Assembly (NCBI GenBank): GCA_030651475.1
Contig: JAUSEW010000005.1
Coordinates: 1-39,376, forward strand
Reading direction: 5' to 3'
From: Candidatus Levyibacteriota bacterium
Lineage (GTDB): Bacteria > Patescibacteriota > Microgenomatia > Levybacterales > UBA12049
DNA length: 39,376 nt
Both the position numbers and the translations under genes were made by a program. The notes under the pieces are model-generated. The model saw nothing but the letters and a program-made list of their open reading frames with translations. It searched no databases and was not told where the DNA came from. Positions within the stretch are counted from its first letter, which is position 1, and each line of letters starts with the position of its first letter. Shown in pieces: positions 7,930 to 17,345 of the stretch.

Positions 7930-9375
7930 TTATCTTAACATTTCCTCGTACAATTTTTTATATAAAACCGCGCTTTTATCCCAAGAAAAATCAGTTTTCA
8001 TTGCCCGCTCTACCATTTTTTTAAATTTTTCCTTATTCTGCATTCTGCTTAAGGCACGCTCTATTGCTTTTTTCAGACGTATTGATTTCCCTTTTTTAAA
8101 GAGAAACCCATTTTTCCCGTTTAGAATAGAGTCCCTTAGCCCTCCAGTGTCACTTGCTATAGGTATCGTTCCATATCGCATTGCAATCATTTGTATCAAC
8201 CCGCATGGTTCGTAACGGGACGGAACTATTATAAAATCCGAACCTGCATAAATCTTATGAGCAAGCTCTTCATCGTAAACAACTTCTGCTTTAACCCACG
8301 TAAATTTTTTAGCTATTTTTAAAACGCTGGCTTGAATTTTTGGGGTGCCTGAACCTAAAATTATTATATTAACATTAAAATTGGAAATGTGATTAATCGT
8401 TTTTATCAAAATATCCAATCCCTTTTGGGCAGCCATTCGTCCGACAAAACAAAAAGTCGGCCTGTCTTCCAAACCCAAGCATTTCAATAAATCATCTTTA
8501 TTGTCTTTTTTTCCAACTTCCCAGTTATTAATATCAAATTTATGAAAAGCAAATTCATCTTTCGCCGGATCCCAAATGTCGTAATCAATACCGTTGAGAA
8601 TTCCCATAACCCTTCTGTCTTTCCCAAGTCCCTCCTGCTCTCTTTTGACAAGAAACGGGGAAATTAGACTGTGATCGCGTTCTGTTTGCTCAATTTCCTT
8701 TGCATAGGTTGGAGAAACTGTTGAAACCCTGGTCGCGTGAATAATTCCCTCCCCCAAAAAATTTATTGCCGTTGCTGGCTTATCTCTTTTCAATTCTTTT
8801 GTTTCCTCATCTTTCATGTGAAGCAGATCCAATACCTTCAGCGATCCAACACCTTGATACATAAGATTATGAATAGTTAAGAGCGTCGGAATCGATAAGT
8901 TTATTTTCTTTCTTAGAATTAAAGGAATAATGGCTGTATGCCAATCATTACAATGAATTAAATCAGGCGACCAATGATGATGCTCTGAAACCCAACCAAT
9001 AAAATGCCCAACTGCCAAATCAAAAGATGCAAATTGATTTATCTTGTCTCTTCCGCGTTTATAGCTAATGAACTTATGTCTCTTGTTATCTAGAAAATAA
9101 AAGGGGATTTTAGTCTGAGGCAATAATGAGGAATAGACCCCTATTCGATCTTCTTCGGATTCGAATTTCATTACAAATTCGCCCTCTTCTTTGAAGTTAT
9201 ACTTCTTTTTTATGTCATTGTAATATGGTATCACCACGCGCACATCTACTCCAATCTTACTTAAGGCCTTTGGTAAAGATTCCATTACATCCCCCAGTCC
9301 TCCCCTTTTATAAAAAGGCGCAGCCTCGTAACCCGTAATCAAAACATTCATATTCTCATGTCGCTTAACTAACAA
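7930..9375 (-). CDS. glgA: Glycogen/starch synthase-type glycosyltransferase (GT5)
   Basis: NVLITGYEAAPFYKRGGLGDVMESLPKALSKIGVDVRVVIPYY, PDLIHCNDWHTAIIPL, PSRYEPCGLIQMIAMRYGTIPIASDTGGLRDSI. Alternative start at 9351. Confidence 0.88.
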   Translation of the reverse strand: MLVKRHENMNVLITGYEAAPFYKRGGLGDVMESLPKALSKIGVDVRVVIPYYNDIKKKYNFKEEGEFVMKFESEEDRIGVYSSLLPQTKIPFYFLDNKRHKFISYKRGRDKINQFASFDLAVGHFIGWVSEHHHWSPDLIHCNDWHTAIIPLILRKKINLSIPTLLTIHNLMYQGVGSLKVLDLLHMKDEETKELKRDKPATAINFLGEGIIHATRVSTVSPTYAKEIEQTERDHSLISPFLVKREQEGLGKDRRVMGILNGIDYDIWDPAKDEFAFHKFDINNWEVGKKDNKDDLLKCLGLEDRPTFCFVGRMAAQKGLDILIKTINHISNFNVNIIILGSGTPKIQASVLKIAKKFTWVKAEVVYDEELAHKIYAGSDFIIVPSRYEPCGLIQMIAMRYGTIPIASDTGGLRDSILNGKNGFLFKKGKSIRLKKAIERALSRMQNKEKFKKMVERAMKTDFSWDKSAVLYKKLYEEMLR

Positions 9376-10591
9376 GCTGTCCTTTAGAGTTTTCTTCCAG
9401 CCATTGAGTAAGCACTTTATTTCCTAATTTATTTCTTATATCCAAAACCGTAGCGCTATCTGTTTTTGGAATTGTATTCCACTGATCTATAATTGCTTTG
9501 TATGCAGAACCCTCAATTCTTTGCTCTCTTGCGATTTTCAATCTCTCCTGTGCTTCACCTTCTGACATAACAGGCAAAACAACAGGAGCATTCGGGTCTT
9601 CCGGAACATATATATGAAAATGTACGGCCGTTCCAAAATCTTTATCTTTTGCTGCCAAATCAGGCCTGTGCAGCTTTTTTTCCATTTTGGGATTTTGCGC
9701 AAGCTTTTCCGTAGATAAAGTTCCTCCTTCGCTGACATCTTTAAGTCCACCAGCCCAATTTCCGCTATTATGAATTTCTCCTTTTCCGCCAAAAATTATT
9801 TGCCTTACTCCCAAAGATATCGCTGCGGCTTCTGTAACTTGCTGTACGTATCTCTGAACCATTACCTCATTTTCCATATCTGCTTGTTTTTCATGAACAG
9901 TCTGCCATTGTCTTGAAATTTTTTCTTTCGGATCAACAAGTATGTGAATCCCATTAAGATGAGGGTCTGTATTTACCGATACACGAAATCTGTCGCTTTC
10001 CCAAACAGTAGTGCTTGCTTCCGAAAGCTGTCCTTGGATTTCATTTATTCCATTCTGAAACAATTTCATAATGTTCGCAAGCTTTTTCCACTTCGGCATA
10101 TAACGTCCAAATAATTTTACTAATCTTGTTTCATCATAATGGGAATCAAGCGAATTTATTTCTGGAACATTTCTACTATTTGCATCTACGGGTTTTCGCC
10201 ACGAATCTGGATTTCGTGCATTTATTCCATATATATCTACAACGTCCAGATCACCAGTAGACGAATTTCCAATTCTGGTGTTTGCCCAAGGCTCATCTGG
10301 AGTCTGTCTGCTTTCGGCTATAACTTTTCCTGCTCCCAAAGCATAAACAAACTCACGAAGCGTTTCTTTTGTCTTATTAGTTACATTTTTTACGCCCTCA
10401 ACTCTTATGGAAATTCCTTCAGTAAGCGGTACATTTGGTTTTCTAGGAACAAAAAGCTCAATATCGTTAGTTCTAAATAAAATAATACCTTTCCCCCCTT
10501 CAGTTTCTATTTCTGTCTTAGCTGAATCAGCTTGTGGTATTTTCCCCACATTTTCTATACCAATTTCAGGGCTAACTACTCCATCATTCAT
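9365..10591 (-). CDS. Uncharacterised 408-aa protein; possible HIT/GalT-superfamily relative
   Basis: DPHLNGIHILVDPKEKISRQWQT...EIHNSGNWAGG...AVHFHIYVPEDP is reminiscent of HIT-fold motifs; no confident family. Confidence 0.5.
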   Translation of the reverse strand: MNDGVVSPEIGIENVGKIPQADSAKTEIETEGGKGIILFRTNDIELFVPRKPNVPLTEGISIRVEGVKNVTNKTKETLREFVYALGAGKVIAESRQTPDEPWANTRIGNSSTGDLDVVDIYGINARNPDSWRKPVDANSRNVPEINSLDSHYDETRLVKLFGRYMPKWKKLANIMKLFQNGINEIQGQLSEASTTVWESDRFRVSVNTDPHLNGIHILVDPKEKISRQWQTVHEKQADMENEVMVQRYVQQVTEAAAISLGVRQIIFGGKGEIHNSGNWAGGLKDVSEGGTLSTEKLAQNPKMEKKLHRPDLAAKDKDFGTAVHFHIYVPEDPNAPVVLPVMSEGEAQERLKIAREQRIEGSAYKAIIDQWNTIPKTDSATVLDIRNKLGNKVLTQWLEENSKGQLVS

Positions 10592-10594
10592 AAT

Positions 10595-11725
10595 TTAAAC
10601 AATGTTCAATATTTCTCTATATACCCTTTCGTATCCATCGACCATTTTCTCAACTGAAAAATTATCCTCAACATGCTTTCGGCAGGCTTGTCTCATTCTT
10701 ACATATTCTTCTTCAGATAATGAATTTAATCTTTGAATAGCCTCAACCAATCCCTCAATTCCTGTTTTTTTGATGATAAAATCTCCTCTTTTGTCCTCTT
10801 CCGACGAATTAACAACAAATCCTGTAACTCCATCTACAACAACTTCAGGTATCGCACCTCTCGCAAAGGCAATCACCGGTGTTCCACATGCCATCGCTTC
10901 AATCAATACTAGGCCAAACGGCTCCTCCCATTGAATCGGAAAAAGAAAAGCTTTTGCATCTTGATACAACTCTAACTTCCGTTCAAATCCGGCATGCTCC
11001 TCAAAAACAATCTCTGAAGTAAGATATGGTTTTACCTCTTTATCAAAAAAGCTCTGGTATTTTGCCCTGTCAATTATTCCCGATAAAATGAGCGGCACTT
11101 TTGCCATAGAGCAGGCCTTAACTGCTTCAGAGCAGCCCTTAAGCTCGTCCACCCGACTCAGCCAAAGAAACTTTTCCTGATTTGAATTCTGCGAAATTGG
11201 AAATTTGAAAACATCTATTCCATTGTAGATAAATCCAGCATTATTCTTAAAAAGTGAAAGTTCCTGAGCTTTTTTCGAAACATAAACAAAATTTTCATTT
11301 GGAGAAAACCCAATTCTCTCATAAACTTCATAAATCTTGGGCCTGCTCATAAAGTCTCTGTGCATTGTATAAAGAATTGGAATATTTACCTGACTGGCAA
11401 AATAAGACATTATAAAAGTCTTTAGAAAATTAATATGTAATATGTCAAATTTCTTCTCTCTAATGTCTTCTATAATTGCTCTAACTTCCAACAACGTGTA
11501 GGGATAAACGAAATGAAGATTAGATTCTTCTCCTAATGCGTCTTCCCCATTGCAGATTTCTATATGATGTTGTGCCGGAGTTTTGCTTCCCGTTGCGCAG
11601 TACAAAGTTACTTCGTGGCCTCTTTGCACCAAACCTTTCACTAGAAGATAAGTAAAAGCCTCTGTTCCTCCCAAAGCATCCTCCTCAATCTTCTTGGTTA
11701 CCACCCCCGCAATCGCTATCCTCAT
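10595..11725 (-). CDS. GT4-family glycosyltransferase
   Basis: MRIAIAGVVTKKIEEDALGGTEAFTYLLVKGLVQRGHEVTLYC...FLWLSRVDELKG...PIQWEEPFGLVLIEAMACGTPVIAFARGAIPEVV. ORF-track start is 11758; 11725 looks more natural. Confidence 0.88.
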   Translation of the reverse strand: MRIAIAGVVTKKIEEDALGGTEAFTYLLVKGLVQRGHEVTLYCATGSKTPAQHHIEICNGEDALGEESNLHFVYPYTLLEVRAIIEDIREKKFDILHINFLKTFIMSYFASQVNIPILYTMHRDFMSRPKIYEVYERIGFSPNENFVYVSKKAQELSLFKNNAGFIYNGIDVFKFPISQNSNQEKFLWLSRVDELKGCSEAVKACSMAKVPLILSGIIDRAKYQSFFDKEVKPYLTSEIVFEEHAGFERKLELYQDAKAFLFPIQWEEPFGLVLIEAMACGTPVIAFARGAIPEVVVDGVTGFVVNSSEEDKRGDFIIKKTGIEGLVEAIQRLNSLSEEEYVRMRQACRKHVEDNFSVEKMVDGYERVYREILNIV

Positions 11726-11795
11726 ATCAATTTTCAATCTCCATATACCATAATACACTAATCGTTGAAGAAAAAATAGATTTTAAAAGGAAGTT

Positions 11796-12980
11796 TTATT
11801 TTTTGATGTTATTGTTCTTAGGGTAAGTTGCAAATTTTTCGTATTTCTCTATAAATTTTTGCGCGATTATCTTCCAACTGAATTTTTCTACGGCGATTTC
11901 GCGCGCTTTTTGACCCATTTTGAGACGTTTTTCATCATTTTGAAATAGATAATTAACCTTCTCGGCAATATCCTTGGCATTTCTCGATCTGATAAATAAG
12001 CCATTCTTTCCATCTTTAACTGCTAATGGTATTCCTCCTTTGCGAGTCACAACTACCGGCGTTTCACAAGCCATTGCTTCAAGAATAACAAGACCCAAAG
12101 GCTCATCCCAAACACTTGGAGCAACAAAAACATCTGCTCTACTGTAAAATTTAACAAGAAATTTAGTATCGTTTCCCAAATGACCTATAAACCTAACATT
12201 TTTAATTTGCTCCTTACTTACAATTTCCTCCAAGTTTTTTCTTTCAGATCCATCTCCCAAAATCAACACTTCTCCTTTAATCTTTTTGGCAGCATAGATT
12301 AGATATTTAACGCCTTTGTAGGGAGTAAGTTTTCCGGCAAAAACAACTACTTTTTTGCCTTTAAGGTTAAATCTTTTATCTATATCCCCCGTGTCAACTT
12401 TTTTAAATTCATCAATGTCAACACCGCCGGGTATTACTCTTATTTGATCGCCAAATCCATCTTTAAGCACTCTGTTCATCCAATCTCTTGTCCAAAAGCT
12501 ATTTGGAATTATACGAACAGCCTTATGCAATGCTTCAGATGTTAAAAAGGGATAACGTTTATCTTGCTCCAAAGTCGGCAATTCTGAACCGTGAACTGTA
12601 ACAATGAAATTAAGACCGTAGGCAATTTTAACAAAACGGGCAATCCAGGAAAGGGGCATTAGATGATGTACATGGATAATGTTTGGCTGAAAATCATTAA
12701 CCGCCTGTATTATTTTTTCAAAATATGCAAGATAATTTGCCGAAAGATCTTTCCCGCCGACTTTGGTATAAAGCTTGCAGTCTGGCCATTCAGGATGACC
12801 TGTAAATGCAATTCTGACCGGTAAATTTACTTTATACATTTTTAAGCCTGGAATTTCACGTTCTTCCGGAGCAACCATTGCAACTTCATGGCTCTTGGCA
12901 ACTTCTTCCGCAAGCTCCCTTGCGTATGTTCCGGAACCAGACCCGAACAAAGGAAATGTCTGTAAATACAAAATTCTCAT
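11796..12980 (-). CDS. GT4-family glycosyltransferase
   Basis: MRILYLQTFPLFGSGSGTYARELAEEVAKSHEV...FAGKLTPYKGVKYLIYA...PSVWDEPLGLVILEAMACETPVVVTRKGGIP. Confidence 0.9.
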   Translation of the reverse strand: MRILYLQTFPLFGSGSGTYARELAEEVAKSHEVAMVAPEEREIPGLKMYKVNLPVRIAFTGHPEWPDCKLYTKVGGKDLSANYLAYFEKIIQAVNDFQPNIIHVHHLMPLSWIARFVKIAYGLNFIVTVHGSELPTLEQDKRYPFLTSEALHKAVRIIPNSFWTRDWMNRVLKDGFGDQIRVIPGGVDIDEFKKVDTGDIDKRFNLKGKKVVVFAGKLTPYKGVKYLIYAAKKIKGEVLILGDGSERKNLEEIVSKEQIKNVRFIGHLGNDTKFLVKFYSRADVFVAPSVWDEPLGLVILEAMACETPVVVTRKGGIPLAVKDGKNGLFIRSRNAKDIAEKVNYLFQNDEKRLKMGQKAREIAVEKFSWKIIAQKFIEKYEKFATYPKNNNIKK

Positions 12981-13045
12981 TCTCGTAATTATAACATAAA
13001 CAATAATACGTTAATATGAGAAATGGCTGAAAGAGAAAGGTTCAA

Positions 13046-13852
13046 TTATTTACTTAAAAATCTCTCTTTTAAAACCAGATAAATAAATTCCAGAAGCGTG
13101 AGCTGGCGTTTCCAGCGCCAGGGTTGGGTAATTAAACGAAAAAACCATTCAAGCCCAATTTTACTAATCCATTTTGGCGGCCTTGGAACTTCTCCGCTGA
13201 TGTAGTCAAAAGATCCGCCTACTCCCACCGCGACTTTGACCGGAATTTTAGCTAAATTTTCATTCATCCATAACTCCTGCTTCGGCGCCCCAAAGGCGAC
13301 GAACAATATGTCAATCATCGCTGAACCACGCTGATCAAAAACGCTGAACAACGCTGAATTATTCCGTTCCGCGCCTTTCTGCGTATTGTTCCGCGCCTTT
13401 CTGCGTTCATCCGCAAGAACAAAACCAGCATTATCCCACTCCTGACCAACAAAACCGATTTTAAGATTGGGGTATCTAGACAGCAAGCACTCGGCAGTCT
13501 TCTCTGCTACCCCAGGCTTACCACCCAAAAAGCCCACTGTTATAGGCTTTTCCGCAACAAGCAAACATAAGCTTTCTAGTAAGTCAACTCCCGTTACCCT
13601 CTCTTTTAATGGTTTACCCAAAACTTGACCCACAATTATTACTCCTATACCGTCTGCCAAGGCTATTTCTGCCTTATTTAAGACTTTTTGGTAATCAATG
13701 TTTTTGTCCGCCATTACCAAAATTTCAGGGTTTGGTGTCACAACAAAGTACTTTTTACCATTTTGCGCTAGGCCTTTTATAATATACTCTAGGATTTCCT
13801 CTTTAGAAGCGTCCGTTATTCCGACATTTAAGATATTTTTCTTGCTTAACAT
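13046..13852 (-). CDS. WecG/TagA/CpsF-family glycosyltransferase
   Basis: NPEILVMADKNIDYQKVLNKAEIALADGIGVI...FLGGKPGVAEK...ILFVAFGAPKQELWMNENL...VGGSFDYISGEVPRPPKWISKIGLEWFFRL. Confidence 0.9.
   Translation of the reverse strand: MLSKKNILNVGITDASKEEILEYIIKGLAQNGKKYFVVTPNPEILVMADKNIDYQKVLNKAEIALADGIGVIIVGQVLGKPLKERVTGVDLLESLCLLVAEKPITVGFLGGKPGVAEKTAECLLSRYPNLKIGFVGQEWDNAGFVLADERRKARNNTQKGAERNNSALFSVFDQRGSAMIDILFVAFGAPKQELWMNENLAKIPVKVAVGVGGSFDYISGEVPRPPKWISKIGLEWFFRLITQPWRWKRQLTLLEFIYLVLKERFLSK
13319..13420. repeat. Repeat cluster embedded in wecG/tagA-like gene
   Basis: Exact direct repeat GTTCCGCGCCTTTCTGCGT at 13366-13384 and 13388-13406, flanked by tandem CGCTGAA-type repeats; encodes ADERRKARNNTQKGAERNNSALFSVFDQRGSA. 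Confidence 0.8.
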
Positions 13853-14115
13853 ATCATTTTTATTATAAGCTTAATATTATTATTTGCAATGTCTTTGTTT
13901 TGCTCTTTTTGAATATTTAATATACTCAAAATCCCTTCTTAAATTTTCTATCTGCAAAGCCATAAAATAACTCAATTTATTTGTCTTTAAAAGATAAATA
14001 CTATAAATCTATAACTATATGAAAAGTTATCGTATCTTACCATTATTTGTGAAAATAAAAATATTAATGATAAATCTTATAGGATAAATTGTGCGTTGGC
14101 AGATTTTAAAATGTT

Positions 14116-15138
14116 TTATTGTCTGCTTATGCTCCTTTTGTATAATTCTATATTTTCCAAAGCAACACCTGTCCCCCGAGCAACGCAAAGAATCGCATCT
14201 TCCGCAACATGGCAAGGAACGCCGGTAAGTTTGGTCATAAGTTTATCGAGATTCTTAAGAAGAGACGTTCCTCCGCTCATAACCACGCCTTTGTCTATTA
14301 TATCTGAAGCCAATTCCGGAGGAGTTTGCTCCAAAACGCCTTTTACCGCCGAGATAATATTCAAAAGCGTAGGATAAATAGCCTCATTTATCTGAACTTC
14401 CGTAAGCTCGATTGTTCTTGGCAGCCCTGTTATATTGTCTCTTCCTCTAATCTCCATTTTCCTTTGCCCTTCCGAAGCAGAATTTTCTTCCCCTACGAGT
14501 GCGTTTGCTATGGCGATTTTTATTTCTTCTGCTGTTCTTTCTCCAATCAAAAGGTTAAATTTCTTTTTGGTGTAATTTGCGATTGCCTCATCAATCTTAT
14601 TTCCCCCTACCCGAACCGAATGATGAACTACCACTCCGCCAAGAGAAATAACAGCCGCTTCCGTAGATCCTCCGCCAATATCCACAATCATATGTCCTGC
14701 AGCTTGAGCTATGGGAATTTTTGCGCCAATTGCAGCTGCCAACGGTTCCTCGATAAGATAGGCTATTTTTGCTCCTGCAGCCATTGTCGCGTCAAGAACA
14801 GCTCGTCTCTCAACCTGCGTAACGCCGGAAGGAATGCACACCATTACCTCCGGTTTGAAAAATCTGGATTTACCGCAAGCCTTGTCCATAAAATAAGAAA
14901 GCATTGCCTCTGTCACAGTATAATCTGCAATAACACCATCCCTAAGAGGTCTTAAAGCTATTATATTCCCCGGAGTTCTACCTAGCATTTCTTTTGCCTC
15001 CTTACCTACCGCAATTACCCGATTGTCATCTGCTGTCACAGCAACAACTGTGGGTTCATTGAGAACTATTCCCTGGCCGGCAAGGTAAACTACCGTATTG
15101 GCAGTGCCAAGATCAATTCCGATTCTTTTTGAAAACAT
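14116..15138 (-). CDS. mreB: Rod-shape-determining protein MreB
   Basis: KRIGIDLGTANTVVYLAGQGIVLNEPTVVA...MIVDIGGGSTEAAVISLGGVV...VVMSGGTSLLKNLDKLM. Confidence 0.96.
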   Translation of the reverse strand: MFSKRIGIDLGTANTVVYLAGQGIVLNEPTVVAVTADDNRVIAVGKEAKEMLGRTPGNIIALRPLRDGVIADYTVTEAMLSYFMDKACGKSRFFKPEVMVCIPSGVTQVERRAVLDATMAAGAKIAYLIEEPLAAAIGAKIPIAQAAGHMIVDIGGGSTEAAVISLGGVVVHHSVRVGGNKIDEAIANYTKKKFNLLIGERTAEEIKIAIANALVGEENSASEGQRKMEIRGRDNITGLPRTIELTEVQINEAIYPTLLNIISAVKGVLEQTPPELASDIIDKGVVMSGGTSLLKNLDKLMTKLTGVPCHVAEDAILCVARGTGVALENIELYKRSISRQ

Positions 15139-15250
15139 ATCAGACTACTCCTTTAACCTATCACTTAAATTTTTAGCTTGAGCAAATTGATTATATCCCC
15201 AGTTTTTTTATCTTGCAATAGGCTATTTGAAAAATGTATAATAAGTAACC

Positions 15251-16432
15251 ATGTCAAGGCAGCTTATAACTTATATTGCAGTTTTCCTATTTCTGGCCAT
15301 CGGAACTACCATTGCCATCCTTTACGGCACAGGATATCGTCTAAATATAGGAAAGGGCAAGTTGGGTCTTTCAGGAACGGGTCTGCTCGTGGCAAAAAGC
15401 CAGCCGGACGGAGCATCCATATTGATAAATGACCATTTAACCACAGCAACTGATAATACAATAAATCTTGCGCCCGGAGAATATAAAATCAGAATTGTAA
15501 AAGACGGGTATTCTTCATGGGAAAAAACAATTCAAATACAAAAAGAGGTTGTAGACAAAATAGATGCTTTGCTTTTTAGCACCACGCCTAAGCTGGAAAG
15601 CATAACTGATATCGGCGTAGGAAATCCCGTAATGGATCCTTCTCGTACTCAAATTGCTTTTATTGTTGACAATCAGTCTCTTAAAAAAAGCGGGGTTTAC
15701 GTATTGGACATAAGCACAAGACCCATATTGACTCTTCAAAGCGCTTCGACTCAAATTGCAGATAATACCATTGGCAATTTTTCTCAAGCCAGTCTTTCTT
15801 GGTCGCCGGATGGAAAAGAAATTCTTGCAACAATATCTGCCGAGCAGTCTCAAACTACCTATTTATTTGAAGCTTCCGGATTTAACCAAAATCCCAAAGA
15901 CGTGACTGAAACCCTTACCAGCATTAACGCTTCTTGGCAAAAGCAAAAAGAAGATAAAGAAACATCCCGTATTGACGGCCTAAAACCAAAACTTAAACAA
16001 CTTATCTCTCAAAATTTCCGAATATTATCTTGGTCTCCGGATGAAACTAAAATTCTTTACACCGCCTCCCAATCCGCAACCATACCTTTAGTTATAATAC
16101 CTCCCCTACTGGGTACCGATGCTACTCCTGACCAAAGGGAAATAAAAAAAGATTCTGTTTATGTGTACGATATAAGCGAAGACAAAAACTATAAAATTAG
16201 TGGTGAAATGCTTGGCTTGAGCTGGTTTCCGGATTCAAAACACCTCATCTTTGTAAATAACCAGCAAATAAACATTATTGAATATGACGGCGGAAATAAA
16301 ACTACTATCTATGCCGGGCCTTTTATTGATAAATATGTATTCCCCTGGCCGGATGGATCAAGGCTGGTCATACTGACTAATTTCGGAAATCCCAACATCA
16401 CCCCAAATCTCTACACCGTAGGACTAAAGTAA
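15251..16432 (+). CDS. PEGA-domain protein with N-terminal TM and beta-propeller-like (TolB/WD40-type) repeats
   Basis: SQPDGASILINDHLTTATDNTINLAPGEYKIRIVKDGYSSWEKTIQI (PEGA); repeated LSWSPDGKEI / LSWSPDETKIL / LSWFPDSKHLIF. Confidence 0.8.
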   Translation: MSRQLITYIAVFLFLAIGTTIAILYGTGYRLNIGKGKLGLSGTGLLVAKSQPDGASILINDHLTTATDNTINLAPGEYKIRIVKDGYSSWEKTIQIQKEVVDKIDALLFSTTPKLESITDIGVGNPVMDPSRTQIAFIVDNQSLKKSGVYVLDISTRPILTLQSASTQIADNTIGNFSQASLSWSPDGKEILATISAEQSQTTYLFEASGFNQNPKDVTETLTSINASWQKQKEDKETSRIDGLKPKLKQLISQNFRILSWSPDETKILYTASQSATIPLVIIPPLLGTDATPDQREIKKDSVYVYDISEDKNYKISGEMLGLSWFPDSKHLIFVNNQQINIIEYDGGNKTTIYAGPFIDKYVFPWPDGSRLVILTNFGNPNITPNLYTVGLK

Positions 16433-16465
16433 ATGTGATAAAATACAGATAAAGTTTATCTCAAC

Positions 16466-16537
16466 GCCTCTATAGCTCAACGGATAGAGCAGACCCGTCC
16501 TAAGGGTACGATGGGGGTTCAATTCCTCCTGGAGGCA
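16466..16537 (+). tRNA. tRNA-Arg(CCU)
   Basis: Cloverleaf: acceptor GCCTCTA/TGGAGGC, D-stem GCTC/GAGC, anticodon loop GTCCTAA, T-arm GGGGGTTCAATTCCTCC; 3' CCA not encoded. Confidence 0.9.
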
Positions 16538-16548
16538 CAAAAAGCAAA

Positions 16549-16621
16549 CGGGGATTAGCGCAGTTGGTAGCGCGCACGGTTCGGGACCGTGAGGTCGGCA
16601 GTTCAAATCTGCCATCCCCGA
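16549..16621 (+). tRNA. tRNA-Pro(CGG)
   Basis: Acceptor CGGGGAT/ATCCCCG, D-stem GCGC/GCGC, anticodon arm CACGG-TTCGGGA-CCGTG, T-arm GGCAGTTCAAATCTGCC; 3' CCA not encoded. Confidence 0.93.
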
Positions 16622-16641
16622 CCCTTCGGCAAGCTCAGGGT
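16621..16641. repeat. ACCCTTCGGCAAGCTCAGGGT dispersed palindromic repeat fused to tRNA-Pro 3' end
   Basis: ACCCT/AGGGT stem; same family as 31373-31392 and 25683-25702. Confidence 0.75.
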
Positions 16642-16709
16642 CTTCGACACGAAAGCGAAAATTAATATTCCTCTTGCGCCTGTTGCCAAAACATGACATT
16701 ATAGAATGT

Positions 16710-17345
16710 ATGAAAAAGGTTGCAATTTGGGTTGGGGTTATAGTTATCATTACGGCAAGCATTTGGGGGTTGATTGCTCTTGTCAATTCACCTGCTCCAA
16801 CCTCAAGCATTAGTAATTTGCCTCCGGTTTCCAAAGACGATATAGCCACCGGACCAAAAGATGCCAAAGTTACGCTTGTTGAATATGCAGATTTCCAATG
16901 TCCGGCTTGCGCAGCATATCATCCTTTGGTAAAACAGCTTCTTTCGGACTTTCCTAAAGATATTTATTTTGTTTATAGATTTTTCCCGCTAACCAGCATT
17001 CACCAAAATGCCCTTCTTTCTTCTCAAGCGGGCTTTGCAGCTAATCTTCAGGGAAAATTTTGGCAAATGCATGATATGATTTACGAAAATCAAAAATCTT
17101 GGGCTACGCAAGGAAATGCAATGGAAATTTTTACAAGCTATGCCACAAAGATTAATCTTGATGTAGAAAAGTTTAAAAAAGATATCAATAGCGATGAGAC
17201 CAAAAAATTTGTCAATGATGAGCTCAATCAAGGCATAAGTATTGGGGTTAATTCTACTCCTACATTTTTTATAAATGGAAAAAAGATTCAAAATCCGAAC
17301 AGCTATGATGAATTTAAAAAACTCGTCCAGGACCAAATCAAATAA
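16710..17345 (+). CDS. DsbA-like membrane-anchored thiol:disulfide oxidoreductase
   Basis: N-terminal TM then DAKVTLVEYADFQCPACAAYHPLVKQL (CPAC active site) ... GVNSTPTFFINGKKI (cis-Pro). Start revised from 16674 to 16710. Confidence 0.9.
   Translation: MKKVAIWVGVIVIITASIWGLIALVNSPAPTSSISNLPPVSKDDIATGPKDAKVTLVEYADFQCPACAAYHPLVKQLLSDFPKDIYFVYRFFPLTSIHQNALLSSQAGFAANLQGKFWQMHDMIYENQKSWATQGNAMEIFTSYATKINLDVEKFKKDINSDETKKFVNDELNQGISIGVNSTPTFFINGKKIQNPNSYDEFKKLVQDQIK

Noticed and set aside
13319-13420. CRISPR array
   Set aside because: Two 19-nt repeats spaced by 3 nt within an enzyme ORF; no regular spacers and no cas genes in the window.
14326-14955. 209-aa + strand ORF opposite mreB
   Set aside because: Antisense shadow of mreB with Cys/Arg/Ser-rich composition and no family resemblance.
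16424-16867. 147-aa - strand ORF over the tRNA genes
   Set aside because: It translates the antisense of two clear tRNAs (ADLNCRPHGPEP is a common tRNA-antisense artefact).
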